Positions 1 to 11,330 of a stretch of 64,000 nucleotides of DNA are shown here, one piece after another. Under the pieces are notes generated by a model. It ran no database searches, had not been told where the DNA came from, and saw only the letters and a list, made by a program, of their open reading frames with translations. The position numbers and the translations under genes were made by a program. The stretch's first letter is position 1, and each line of letters begins with the position of its first letter. The DNA lies in the NCBI GenBank assembly GCA_949752745.1, contig OX457024.1:106851692-106915691 (forward strand). The letters are read 5' to 3'. The stretch comes from Protula sp. h YS-2021. Lineage: Eukaryota > Annelida > Polychaeta > Sabellida > Serpulidae.

Positions 1-379
1 TCTAGTTTCGGTCTAGTTTTAGTCTAATATTGTTTAGCGTATATATTGTTTTTATAGAATTCTAAAACAATACACCAAATGACAAATAATGTTTTAGTAC
101 CTATTTTTCCTGTTTGTCAAAATTATAAATTGAATATAATATTGCTGTTTGGTAGTAGCATTAGAAGTGTTTTATTACTTATTGCTCGCGTTGTATATAA
201 ATTCCACAATCATTGCTAATTGTTACATTGTAACTTGAAACATTGAAATAATTGACTCATTGCAATATTGTTAAGCTATTTATTCTTTTAATTGTTTCAA
301 CGTCTTTTGCAACACTCCTAAATATATTCTTCCTACACAATAATTAGACATTGCGCCACCACGAATTGACTGACATACT

Positions 380-580
380 CCTGGATTATGACTTTGACAT
401 GATTCACGCATTACTAGGTTCTCACTTTAACGTGCTTCATTACTTACTAGCTTCTCACTTTGACATGATTCACTCCTTACGAGGTTCTTATTTACTAATT
501 GCTAGATTCTGACTTTGACATGATTTTCGCTTTGCTGGATTCTGACTATGGTATCATTTACTCATTGCTATATATTACAA
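380..580. repeat. 33 bp minisatellite, about five units
   Basis: The core ACTTTGACATGATTCA recurs at about 392, 425, 458, 512 and 545. Spacing is 33, 33, 54 and 33 bases, the long step containing an extra segment. Units have diverged (TTTAACGTGCTTCAT, CTATGGTATCATTTA). The same array is present inverted in U1 (23,935-24,120) and U2 (54,790-54,985). Confidence 0.75.
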
Positions 581-1794
581 CGACATCCATGCGTTATTCT
601 TATAAAACCAACAAATGTATTTTTTTCACTCAGTAGATCTGTCGCATCCAAACAAAGCACATAATGACTGCATCAACGCGTGTGGTTTTATGACGTCATT
701 GCTGCAGCATTCTTCTTACACTGTAATTTCTGAAGAAATATATGTTTTTACTTCGTATTTTGGCCATGGAGTTTAAAATAGAAGCGGAAGCATGAAGTAC
801 TGCATATGTGCCGAAGTGGTCATAGCACCAGTCAGGTAAAAAGAAAAAGACGCAAAAAATAATCCTCACAGTATCAAAAAGACTTCAAAATTACTTCTAA
901 TTAATATGAATATGAAAACCTCTAAAACTTTTAAATGAGTTTATATTGTGAGCCATGAAGCGCATTAATGTAGTTCAATTTTTACTTTTCCAAGTCCCGA
1001 AATAAAACTAAATGTTATCTTTTCTTATCTTAATGTTTTCTATAGAAACTTTCCAGAGAAGCAGTTTCTAGACAAATATTACACTATAATGTGCACTTCA
1101 AATTAAGCTATAAATAGACAAATACAACTGAATCATGGGAATGTATAGCTGTGGTTTTATTGAATTTGAGCTTCTTATTTCACCTATTTGTTAGCTTTAT
1201 GACTAAAATCTATAAAACAAGAAAATACATAAAAGTCGAGTTAATATAAGGTTACACAGTATATTTCAAATTTTTAATAAATGCAGTATTTAATTCAATG
1301 CTTTTGAAAGTTGTGTTCAATTTCAAGGTGCATGGTAATTAAATACCCATATAACAACAACAAAAACACCCATACAGGATGACTACTTTACACAGGAGGA
1401 GAGTAGGCGTATTCACCTATTAAAACATGTTTGTTCTGATGATGTCTTCCCTTATTCCCTACTCTAGCTATCGCCGATTTTCATAGCTTGCATTTAACAA
1501 TGACATCAAACCCTGTTTCTTTCCACTTAATACACATGTAGCCATTTGAATGGCTTCTACGCTGCATCTATAGGATTTTGAATTAAGAGATATCTTTATA
1601 TATGTAAGCTAGATATGTCATATATTAATATCAATTATACATTGACAACAAATAAACAGAACACGTCATAAGACTTCCAAAAACATAAAACATTACTAAA
1701 AACATAGTCACATTATATCTCATCTAGCTATAGCTATTTTATATCGTAAAGGTCACGCATTGTTGTCAAACAGGAAACAACGAAGTGTTAATTT

Positions 1795-2843
1795 TCAAGG
1801 TTTTCCCAAACCACTATAAACTTCAAGCACTTCGGAAGGGAGGGTTTCCTTATATTTCTTCATTAATTTTAACTCCTGGAGCTTTGTGTATTCCAAACAC
1901 AGTCTCATATAAACAGCACAAGACTGTTTATAGTCCACTAACCACATTTCAGGCTGAAGTTGGCAGGCGCATTTTACCATGTTGCTTAAGGGACTGCTAG
2001 TTACGGGACAGCGCAGTGCCTCTAAACCGGCATTCAGAATGGATAAGATGTACCGAATGATAACGAGGAGGTTGTCACGCTGTACGGAACAATGCGGTTT
2101 CTCATCCTGTTTTAACATAAACCCATTTTGTGCATGAACCCATGAGAATATTGCTGTATGCTCGTTATCATACCTCTCCGTGATATCGAAGAAATTTGGC
2201 AATAATCTACAGTACTTTTATTCTCTCTTCTAAATGTTTCAGTATAAGAAATGCCCACTGCTCACGTTTGAGGCAAAGATTTGGAAAGGACAACACGCAG
2301 AAAAATAAGCTTGTTTTGAGCATATATGTCTTGAGATATGCTTCATAAACATCTTCAGCAACCTCTTTGGAAATAATGACTGCATTCGCAAGGCTTTGGC
2401 AAATCTAAATCCAAGCTGTCCACTTTTTGGCAAACGACTTATTAAATGGTTTTCCGTGTCTGCAAAAGCTATCGGGTACAAGCTTATCGAATACTTTGAT
2501 ATGGGACCCATCCGGCCAATTATTTTACAAAACACAAAGTACTTGTATTGTTCTTGACCGCCTTGGTATATTTGTTTCAAACGAGCTGTACTCCAGAGCT
2601 GGAACAACATCAACTTTAATTGTCATATGTTTGAACACTTTTCCGTGCCAGCTAAAAGTTATGTTCGAAACTTTGTGTTCATAAAATTCATAGTCCGCCG
2701 AAATGTAAATGTTCAGTTAACTGACCACTCTCCGTGAGCATAAATAATAACTTTCGCATGTATTGATCAACATCTTTTCTGAACAAAACCATGTTGAAAA
2801 TGCATTCAGGAAGAAGATATTTATGAAACTCAGGGGAATCCAT
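1795..2843 (-). pseudogene. Mab-21 domain / cGAS-like receptor (cGLR) pseudogene, copy L
   Basis: Reading leftwards from an ATG at 2,843, successive open pieces resemble a Mab-21-type nucleotidyltransferase. First is an N-terminal helical piece (DSPEFHKYLL...LTEHLHFGGL). A stop follows, then YEHKVSNITFSWHGKVF and HMTIKVDVVPALEY, which match the family pattern of a W.GKVF strand followed by the hKVDhVPA strand bearing the third metal-binding acid. A stop and frame change follow, then a segment with IAFADTENHLI and FRFAKALR (the WRISFS..E..L helix region). After another frame change comes AYLKTYMLKTSLFF with REQWAFLILKHLEERI, the C-terminal helical lobe. A last open piece of 135 codons ends at 1,795. 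The spacing between the GG and KVDVVPA motifs is too short to hold the E/D-x-D catalytic pair, so that part seems deleted. Known family members bind nucleic acid or make cyclic dinucleotides; this copy is broken. Of the three copies it keeps the best GKVFKHM region. Confidence 0.72.
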
Positions 2844-2859
2844 TCTTTTTTTACTCGCA

Positions 2860-3785
2860 ATGCAAACAATGCAACAGATGTGCATTGAGTAAATGTGACG
2901 GTAATCAAGAAAAAAAGTGTACAGAAAAAAATCCTGCCTGACCGTAAGCACCTCAAAGACCCGGATAACATAAATACACTGAAACCTATGTGGTGCCTAC
3001 CTCCACAGATCGGGATAAAAGAAACTTAAGAGTCAAACCAGATTGCATGGAACACTTTCTGGACCCAGATTAAAAAGGGCACAGGGTATAAGCCCAGTTT
3101 ATAGTGGCCACATTCCTTATTGCTATACTTGCAAATGCATGGATATAGAAACTGAACATTATGATACCCAGAGCTCAGGGTACACAGCCCACTCTTTCAG
3201 AAACAAGATAAAGGAGTTACGTAGGGCGACTTCTGGCTACATCAGATACAGGGCTCATACATGTCAGGGAAAACCTAAAAATATTTTTGTCAGGGAAATA
3301 TCAGGGAATTTTATCATGGAAAAATTGTACGAATCCTGCTGATATATATTCATATATATATAAAGTAAAATAATTCTGAAAGGACACAAGATTATCGAAA
3401 TAAAACTTTCTAAGCCGAAGGAGAGGCAAGCGTTTGAAAAGAAGGGGGGATGGGGTGGGAATGGGGGGAATATTTGTTTTTGTTTACAAAAACAAACGGT
3501 AGTGGCTGACTAGTAAAGTTGTTTGGCAAGTTCGGGTACACTGCTGTTGTTGTGCACTTGCAGCTCTAGTTATGACATGTTTAAAGCTGTTAAGAATAGA
3601 GATCTGCTTTTGAAAGGATCCATATCAAAAAGTTTTTATCTGCAGCTAGTTCGGTTATCGGTAGGAACAAAAACATAATTAACAAAAACATAATAAATAA
3701 AAACAAAAATACAATTTGAAAAATCTCAGTTGATTCATCCCACTCTTTCTAAAAACACTCATAATTCACAAATGTTTTAACGGAC
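2860..3785. other. Conserved non-coding-looking flank of the Mab-21 pseudogene
   Basis: This stretch is shared by L, U1 and U2. It holds a plus-strand open frame of 99 codons (3,043-3,342) that stays open in all three copies (minus strand in U1 at 20,783-21,073 and U2 at 52,107-52,442). Nothing in it resembles a known family. Repeated phrases such as TCAGGGAAATATCAGGGAA near 3,290 look like a dispersed repeat. An A/T run (TATATATTCATATATATATA near 3,345) and a G-rich run near 3,445 follow. Confidence 0.5.
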
Positions 3786-4429
3786 TGTTGCAAATCCTGT
3801 AGATAGCTAATGTAACGAACCCAAGGCACACACCCACTATTTATAGCTCACACACTGTAGCGAGCGGAACGCTCACCATTACACTAATGCTGTTTGCACG
3901 ACGTGCTATTACAGCGTGAGCGGTGTAAACCGGCTTCAATGGCAAAATATCAATGTTCGTTTTGCAGATAAAATACAAATGAAATAGTTTAGGATTAACT
4001 GGATATGCTACAGCATGCCAAATTAGGTTGCCCTATCCGTCTAAGACTAGTTTTTCGGACAGGCTGACATTAGCGGTGAAATTGAAGGAGTCAGACGGAA
4101 ACACATCGTACGAATTCAATATCACATTGAATGCTGTTATAGCAGTAGACTACTTTACACATGGCATTTAAGGAATCGGACTGGAACACATGGAATGTTG
4201 TTATACTGGTAGGCTACTTTATACATGACATTTATGCCATGGCTGCAGCAAAACTTATTATACCAGATAAAAACTGAACATCGTAATTTGATCCTTATTT
4301 CATTTCTGTAACTGTTATTTGTTATGTTTTGCATTTTGCGAAGAATACTTTTTTCTGTTGAAAGCTCCCAAAAAAGGTCAGGATAAAGATTGGTCAGCGA
4401 ATTTGAGCCCGTCAGATTTATCTCTTCAT

Positions 4430-6713
4430 ATGGCAGTTGTACAGCCCTTTTTAAATGACACTCAACTACAAGAAGCATATAGCAGACGACAACATAGCTA
4501 TGAACAGGTCATTGTAATAAGCTCTATCAGAATTTTACTATCCAAATAAAGTTTGCAGTATTTCACTAATTTTATTGCAGAACGAAAGGAAATATTTCAC
4601 CTAAACAGCAAATTTCTTTTCTACACAGAACAGTTTTTACAATATTTACCACCTGAGCTCATTTTTAAAAAATATTTTTAAAATTAAAACTTTTAAAATT
4701 AAAATTAAAACTAAGAAAGCTTAGGCAAGCTATTCGTGATCGAGCTGGTCTTACGTCACCAGACTTGAGCCATCTGCTCGTGAGTCACATTCTTTATATT
4801 TACATTTAGTTTATGGATCTCCGAAGATACAAGGGACCAATGTATGCTGCGAGGACTGTAGCGAAATACTTTAGCGACCAACACGATATCAGTATTGTAG
4901 ACATTGGCGCAGGATCAGGCCTCGTGGGGAAACAGGTTAGGAGCTGATGATATAGCTGTATACTGAATCATAATTTCATAATTTAAACGATGCCCAAGGC
5001 TAACAATTCAAGAGGTGACTGTGCCGCAGAGATCGAGGAAAAACATCAAGACAATCGTTTATGTGTTTATTCACGATAATGAAAACGACAACGCTCATAG
5101 CTCTTTTCAGTTATGTTATATGTACACAACTTCGATCATACGCATTTAAATATTAATTACAGGACTTGCAAGCATTGAAGTAGCAAGCAAAATTGTTACT
5201 TTTTCAGAAAAAATTCATTTAGAACTTATTTAGAATATGGACAATTGGAATAATTGCTAAGGAGTTATTTTAACAGTTCATTCCAACTGGAAGTCAATTA
5301 TTTTTTCTAATATTTTATTTTATTTTTCCAACAGTGTTTTATCAACTTCAGAACACTAGCCTATGTTAATGTTTTCAAGATTTAAAGAATTTTCATCGAA
5401 CTGACATGAACGACATTTTAGTCGCGCTGAAGAACATTCTTAATCATGTGTCTAAATTTGTAGCTTTTAGATCTTGGCTACAAAAACATATCGGCTGTAG
5501 AAGCTGCTACAGGATTATTAGAGAAGGCGACATATCATGGAAGTCCAGTGTATAAAACAACATATCAATGCTACATAAGAACTGATGTGACAGAAATACC
5601 AACTGGTATGAAATTATTGTACTAATTATTGTTGCAAAATATGCTCATGAAAGGAAATTTTCGTGTGTCACCCTTAAATATGATCAATGCTTTTTAAATG
5701 GTCTTCGTTATTTTAGCGACTCTCCTAAAGGCGAAAACATCATCTGACTAAAAATAACTGTGCTTTTTGTGACACTGAAAAATGAAATAATATACTATTT
5801 TTAAGTTTTGGAATTCTATTTTGAATTACAGATGCGTTTGACTGTGCTGTAATTTCTACTGCATTTGCTCCGAACCACATCCCGATTACTGGACTAAATG
5901 AGATTATCAGGATAATTAAGCCAGGTACAAAATAAAGGAATGAGTGTTCTAAATGTAACTGACATATTTAATGAATTGGCTTGTTTATTCTTTATGCAAA
6001 GATTTGCTACAAGTTTCACAGCTGTTTTCCCTCCATTTTATGAGGTATGTCATGGTGTGTCTAGAATTTATGATTTTTCGCCGAAGTGGGGTAGTTAACC
6101 GGCTGGTGGTCATTGTAGCGGGGCGGGTCATTCTGACTCCTAAAACCACATTTTTGTACCTAACTTTTCGGACCTGCTAATACTTGTGAATATTTTATCG
6201 AACTTCTGACTGAATACGAAATAAAGTCGAAGAGAGGCAGAATCATTTATTACAATGGGTAAAAAAATAAAATGGTGTGTTTTTTACATTATTTCAATAT
6301 TAATTCTTAAGCAAAAAACATGTGATTTTAACTGTGATTTAAAAAAACTGCGAGTATCAGATCTCCAAAATACAACATATTAACAAACTTGTGTTTCATG
6401 AGGATAAAAAAGGATGGACTATTTTGGAACAGCTGAAAAACTATCGCGTACTTTATTTTAAAATATAGGATCGAAGAAAATGTACTGAAATCACAAATTG
6501 GTGATTGACTCCAATCACTATAATATATTGTTTTTAGGGGGAGTATTTATCAACGCCATGAGAACGGAATGGCTGGTAGATGACTTCTACAAAAAGCTAG
6601 AGCCTTACATGCAAGAACTGCAAGAGAGAGGCTACTGGACGCGTTTAGAGCGCACACTGCTGCCAGACCTTTATATCGATCTGGAGGGAGTAATACAAGT
6701 CTATCGTGTATAA
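4430..6713 (+). CDS. METTL27-like SAM-dependent methyltransferase, five exons (copy U1)
   Basis: Joining five blocks at GT/AG sites gives one open frame of 204 codons from the ATG at 4,430: 4,430-4,507, 4,810-4,935, 5,464-5,605, 5,832-5,924 and 6,538-6,713 (TAA). All phases agree (0, 0, 1, 1). Exon 1 is open upstream to 4,319, which would give 241 aa, close to human METTL27 (about 245), so the true start is uncertain. Visible motifs: YEQ followed by RYKGP at the exon 1/2 join (family pattern YDQD...Y.AP); motif I VDIGAGSGLVG at residues 56-66; the acidic strand end AVEA (E81); FDCAVISTAFAPNHIP; and KPGG at 145-148. These are class I methyltransferase landmarks, and the whole order matches the METTL27 (WBSCR27) family; the substrate is unknown. 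No break is visible in this copy. The U2 copy is damaged. Confidence 0.82.
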
Positions 6714-6893
6714 TGCTCAGGCTTTGAACAGTTTTCTTCCTTAGTACTATGAACATTGAAAGCTAAACAGTTTCGTATATATTTTAGTACACTTCACAAA
6801 AACATCAATCATTTAACGCTTTCGTACAATAGATCTTAAAACTCAATTGAATATTGAAAACTAAGCATTTGCCACAGTCATATTATCAATGGT

Positions 6894-6966
6894 TTACTTT
6901 TAGCTCAGTTGGTTAGAACTTTGGTTTGTGAAGCCAAGGCCCCAAGTTCGAATTCGAACAGAATGG
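6894..6966 (+). ncRNA. tRNA-like sequence, probable SINE head or tRNA pseudogene
   Basis: A box A match (TAGCTCAGTTGG, 6,901-6,912) and a box B-like match (GTTCGAATTC, 6,946-6,955) flank a good anticodon arm. That arm has stem TTGGT/GCCAA and loop TTGTGAA, which would read GTG. The acceptor and T stems do not pair, so it is unlikely to be a working tRNA. The U2 copy has loop TTGCGAA, a changed anticodon, which also suggests no selection. Confidence 0.5.
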
Positions 6967-7870
6967 TGAGTAAGGAATTTCTGTTCGTTCCCAGTGTCCC
7001 AACCACAATTCATATCCAGGAATTCTAAACAGACCATTTCGGCCATCCCTTTGAAAATACAATATAAATAATAAATCGCAAAATTAAACTAGAAATCCTG
7101 GAAGAATGACGGCGAGAAATATAAACAAGACTGTCAAGTGTCGGTGGCCCAGTTGAGGATTTGTGTCTCTTGGAAAATCGCAAGACAGTCTGATCTGGTT
7201 GAATGTTTTTTCATAATAAAGTATGCTGAAATTATGAAAATGTCTGAATATTTGTAATAAATGGAAAATTATGCAGACACATGAATTTCACTCCAATTTG
7301 TTATTAAATTCAAACAGAAGTCAAATGTAAAAATTCAAATCAAGTCCTTTCTTTTATTACTTATCTTGGGCCTTGTATTAAAATGTGGATGCAATTTTGG
7401 AACATCCTATCCAGAACACGGTATGATAATTTGCTTTTAAAATCAAACAGAAGTGGAACTCCAAATTTTAAATATTTACACTTATTTCGAGCACTTATTT
7501 CGAGCCTATAGCTGCAAACGATTACTTAAACGTGGATAAGCTTATGGAACACCCTACCATGGGTAGTAATTAAAAATCAACAAATGATCGGGTGAGGAAT
7601 ATCCAGACCCTGGATAGTCTCCGCTGATACTATAAATGCCCTGCGAAACCCCAAACCGGGGCTTTCTTCTGAAACATGTGGACCCTAATTAATTTTAACT
7701 GGCGTGGGAAAAATGAACAAGCATGTCCAAGGACATGACCCAGCCGAGTTACCAAACAAGGAAAGAGAAAAAAACTCTGAAACTAATACTGTTAGGCCAA
7801 AAATGAATTATAAAAAACGCTTTTAATTCGAATTTGGACTAAAAGGGATGTTGGAGAGATTGGGTTCTAA
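6967..7870. other. Non-coding segment downstream of the METTL27-like gene
   Basis: I see no gene here. It is AT-rich and conserved in U2 (43,610-44,500). It includes CCCTGCGAAACCCCAAACC near 7,640 and short inverted motifs. U2 has a small insertion (GAGGCG) near 44,270. Confidence 0.4.
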
Positions 7871-8117
7871 CGATTCACGTATTTACCGACATTTAACCAA
7901 TTTTACAAAATTTTTAAAATTCCACCATTTCGGCATTTTTTGTCATTTGCGAAAACAGCCAGTCCAGGTGGAAAAGTACCTAAGAAACTTTCGATTAAAA
8001 TTTTATAACTATTTGAAAAAGACTGACAGAAATGAATGGTTTGACAATTCAGTTATTTACTACCATTTATTCCAGTTTTTGCCAAATTTTGAAGTTCCAC
8101 CATTTCAGCAGTTTTAG
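7848..8117 (+). other. Unassigned open frame of 89 codons, probably not a gene
   Basis: The frame runs from ATG 7,848 across the start of block A and is also open in U2 (44,492-44,761). The encoded peptide is rich in F, K, N and L and matches no family I recognise. In block B the start is absent. Low complexity and AT-rich DNA make chance the best explanation. Confidence 0.2.
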
Positions 8118-8129
8118 GGAAACCGAAAA

Positions 8130-8400
8130 AAATAATAGCCTGGTAGTCGAACCCTTGGGGAACATCGCTGCGTAACACCTAAGCGATTGGAGTAAAACTG
8201 TAGGAGGAGTAGCATTTTAAAAAAATAGGTCAAAATGGGCACAAAAAGTGTCGCCATTTTGTCAGTTTTGCGTTAACGTTAAAAAAAGTAATAGCCATGT
8301 GGGGGACCAACCAGGGAAGATTCCTGCGTAATATCAAAATGGTTAGAGCATTACTGTAGGAGGAGTAGCATTTTAAAGAAAAAGTTTAACATACGCACAT
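8130..8400. repeat. Two-unit ~156 bp tandem repeat
   Basis: AATAATAGCC near 8,131 and AGTAATAGCC near 8,287 each start a unit ending in GTAGGAGGAGTAGCATTTTAAA (8,200 and 8,356). Copies lie at 13,425-13,690 and 44,775-45,040. Confidence 0.7.
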
Positions 8401-8589
8401 ACATTCAAACCCCTTTGAAAGATCGTGTCTTTGTCCCTTTGAAGTTTTGTCCGGTATAGTATTCACTATTATTTACAGTAGCATCACAACATTTGGAACA
8501 GTAGCTATGACACACGCATGTTCAACGTTAAGAGTTTGACAGGTTTTGATCTTTAACATATGCAGTGTTTCCTTGACCTTTGGAACTCT

Positions 8590-9470
8590 GTGGTGGCCAG
8601 TATTCAGCATCTATTAATGATACCATCTTATCGCCCACGCGAAAAATATCATATTTTACTGTCAGAGAATTGATTTCTGCTGCACTTCTCCACAAATTAG
8701 AACTTTCTTGTATTATAGCCCACTTAAAAATGATCGGAGACACCCATAACAAATATTCAAAGCGGTTACATTACCAAAAGGAATGTTTTTACTATGTTCT
8801 GTAATATCGCCCAACATTCCCTATTATCACCCACAAGAAAAATATATTTCTCATATTTTCGGATCACAGAATTGATTCCTGCACTTTTACAGCAGAAAAT
8901 ACAGCTTTCTTGCATTATCGCCCACTTACAAATCATCAAAGATATCCATAACTAATACTTAAAACGATTGAAATAACAAAAAAAAAATGCTTTTCTCTAT
9001 ACTCCCTATTATCGCCCACCCGAAAATATCAAATTTATCATATTTTCGGGTCATAGAGTTGATTCCAGCACTTTGAAAGCCCAAATTGCAACTCTCTTGC
9101 ATTATCGTCCACTTAAAAAGGATCGGTGACACCCATAAATAATATTCAAAACGGTTGCATTAACAAATGTTTTGTACTATGTTCCTTATTATCGATCAAT
9201 GTTCCCTATTATTGCCCACCCGTAAAATATCATATTTATCATATTTTCGGGTGATAGGATTGATCCCTGCACTTTTGAAGTAAAAATTACAACTTTCTTG
9301 CATTATCGCCCAATGTTTCCCATTATCACCCAACCGAAAAATATCACATTTATCATATTTTCGAGTTCAAGAATTATTCCTGCACTTTTAAAGCGATAAA
9401 ATTACAACCTTCTTGCATTATCACCCAATTTTCCCTATTATCGCCCACCCGAAAAATATCATAGAACTGA
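8590..9470. repeat. ~190 bp tandem array with a hairpin in each unit (block A)
   Basis: Five to six units contain, in order, TTATCGCCCACCCGAAAA, a TATCATATTTATCATATTTT core, TTGATTCCTGCACTTTT, CTTTCTTGCATTATCGCCC and GACACCCATAA. Later units are shortened. In the unit at 9,018-9,051 the arms ACCCGAAAATAT and ATATTTTCGGGT pair perfectly over 12 bp around a 10-base loop; other units have one bulge or mismatch. Short open frames here are by-products of the repeat. Confidence 0.8.
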
Positions 9471-9539
9471 CCAACTGACAACACAGTAACTAAACTCATT
9501 CAAGCCCAACCAGAAGTACTTGCATGTAACATACTGTGC

Positions 9540-10195
9540 CCCTGTGCAAATTGGAACTTTGCCTTTTTAGAAAAAAAATTGGAAATTTGCATATTTTTAA
9601 AGTTGCAAACTTTGAAGCACAGTAGATTCAAAAATAAGGCGAAAGTACTTTTTCACCCCTAGTTCTAGTTTTCGGAATCTCCCGATGAAAAATGAGGGAC
9701 TAGATAGGTTTTTTCGTATTTTACCCAAATTGGCAATAAAATCGCCAAAAATGGTTTAAGCCAAAAAAATAAAAAAATTCCTAATGCAGTGGAGGGTTAA
9801 AAACTCGTGTTTAAGATTTGATAGGAAACAAAAAAAAAACAAAAAATATTCCGCTTCAGCTGCTTTTTTAGTAAAAAAGTGGAAATTTGCAAATTTTTAA
9901 AAGTTGCAAACTCTGAAGCTCAATAGATTAAAAAATAAGTCGAAATTCAAAAAATCAAAAAAGTACTTTTTAGCCCCCATTGTTCTCGTTTCTTCATAAA
10001 AATTTTCGGAATCTTCCGATGAAAAATGCATGACTAGACAGGTTTTTTTTGTATTTTGCCCAAATTTGCAATAAATTCGCCAAAAATGGTTGAAACCAAA
10101 AAATAAGAAAAAATGTCTAATGCATTAGATGGTTAGGAACTCGTGTTTAAAATTTGTTAAGAATCGGATAAAAAATAAAAAAGTTATTCCACTTT
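9540..10195. repeat. Two-unit ~325 bp tandem repeat
   Basis: Both units read ...GGAAATTTGCA, AAGTTGCAAACT, TTTTCGGAATCT, CCGATGAAAAATG, TCGCCAAAAATGG and AACTCGTGTTTAA in the same order. The units begin at about 9,540 and 9,865. Block A carries a deletion (AGTTTTCGG near 9,670) where U2 has AGTTTCTTCAGAAAAATTTTCGG. Confidence 0.75.
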
Positions 10196-10204
10196 AACCG
10201 TTGC

Positions 10205-10285
10205 GGGACGGACAGATGGACGGACGACACTTTCCCTCATCTGTATAGCCCTGTTGGCTGAAATGCCAACTGGGCTAAAAACAAA
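10205..10285. repeat. Terminal-hairpin repeat with GGACGGACAGATGGACGGAC
   Basis: A purine-rich ggacggacagatggacggac stretch is followed by an imperfect hairpin at 10,246-10,277 (TAGCCCTGTTGGC / GCCAACTGGGCTA, one mismatch in 13) and then AAAA. This layout recurs at 19,248-19,390 with a different stem. I recognise it as a dispersed-repeat 3' end style common in mollusc DNA, but cannot name the family. Confidence 0.5.
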
Positions 10286-10629
10286 ACCTGTGAAAGTTAC
10301 TCAACTTCTACATTTTTCAAAAAGATTTGTGAGGTAACAGTCTTATTCACATGTCCAGATTCACAAATAGACCCATGTACTCTGGAATGCTGCTTATATA
10401 TGCCAAAGAAATCACGTGACTTGAACAGTGTCACACGACTAAATCTTGAAAATTTGACAACTAATCAGCATGTTTAAAAAAGTGACACATTTCACCTTAC
10501 TTGATATATCGATTAATTGAATCAAACATAAAACATAAATCATTTAAATGACTGCACAACAGGGCAATTTCGGCCTTCAGTAGTTAGAAAACGAGAGTTC
10601 GAAAACAGGAAGTGATGTCATAATGACGT
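10286..10629. other. Non-coding spacer
   Basis: No gene or array is seen. It includes CACGTGAC near 10,422 and ends with the palindrome-containing TGACGTCATAATGACGTCAT-like stretch at about 10,615-10,632, which is two TGACGTCA-type sites close together and is retained in B and U2. Confidence 0.4.
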
Positions 10630-11290
10630 CATATAGACTATTTGCATAGGTGGTTATAAGCGTATTTGAAACTTTTAAAAAAGTGAAAAAGTGAGATAAC
10701 TTTCGTTACGGTTGACCGATTTGAATGAAAATTTTACCGTTTGAATCAGTTTTATGTCTAGGTTTGACATAAAGTATCACAGGCTATTTGTACAGGTGGC
10801 TATATGCATAATTTTGACATGCCGTCACTTTAACTTTGTAAAAAGTGAAAAAGTGGGATAACTTTCGTTATGGTTGACCGATTTGAGTGAAAATTTTACC
10901 GTTTGATTCAGTTTTATATCTAGTTTTACAGCAATCACAGGCTATTTTCACAGGTAGTTGTATGCATAATTTTGACATGCTGCCATTTTAACTTTTAAAA
11001 AGTGAAAAAAACGAGAAAATTTGCGCTATAGTTGACCGATTTGAATAAAAGTTTTACCGTTTGATTCAGTTTTATTTCTACTTTTATCATAAAGTAGTCA
11101 CAGGCTATTTGCGCATGTGGCTGTAAGCATAATATATATTTTAGCAACTTTTTAAAGAAGTAGATAACTTTCAGCATGTTCAATCGATTTGAATGAAAAT
11201 GTTACCGTTTGATCCAGTGTTATTTCTAGTTTTGCATTGGTTACAGGGCTATTTGCACAGGTGGCTGCAAGCACTTTGTGGAGCACACCC
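10630..11290. repeat. ~160 bp tandem array, four to five units (block A)
   Basis: GTTGACCGATTTGAATGAAA-like cores recur at about 10,711, 10,873, 11,031 and, diverged, 11,178. Each is followed by TTACCGTTTGATTCAGTTTTA and CACAGGCTATTTGCACAGG. Spacings are 162, 158 and 147 bases. Copies lie at 15,920-16,580 and 47,290-47,945. Confidence 0.8.
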
Positions 11291-11330
11291 ATTCAAACAT
11301 GTCTTCGAATGGCAAGCCCCCCATTCAAAC

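Larger units (their letters stand above)
1..3809 (-). repeat. Inverted segmental copy (arm L) of the right part of unit U1
   Basis: Read on the minus strand, this stretch matches about 19,985-24,495 of U1 and 51,320-55,350 of U2 base for base over long runs. Examples are the 33 bp minisatellite, the Mab-21 pseudogene and the AT-rich 3' flank. The inner end lies in the last units of a 24 bp minisatellite (TTTTAACGGACTGTTGCAAAT near 3,780), then joins the start of U1. The outer end is the window edge, inside a Helitron-like terminus (TCTAGTTTCGGTCTAG at 1-16), so the arm probably continues leftwards. It lacks the (TCTA)n tract of U1 and the 344 bp internal duplication of U1 and U2. Confidence 0.92.

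Noticed and set aside
6894..6966. Functional tRNA-His (GTG)
   Set aside because: Acceptor and T stems do not pair, and the duplicate has a different anticodon.
8528..9100. Paired 74-codon frames on opposite strands conserved in three copies
   Set aside because: Conservation follows from block duplication; the frames lie on tandem units and match no family.
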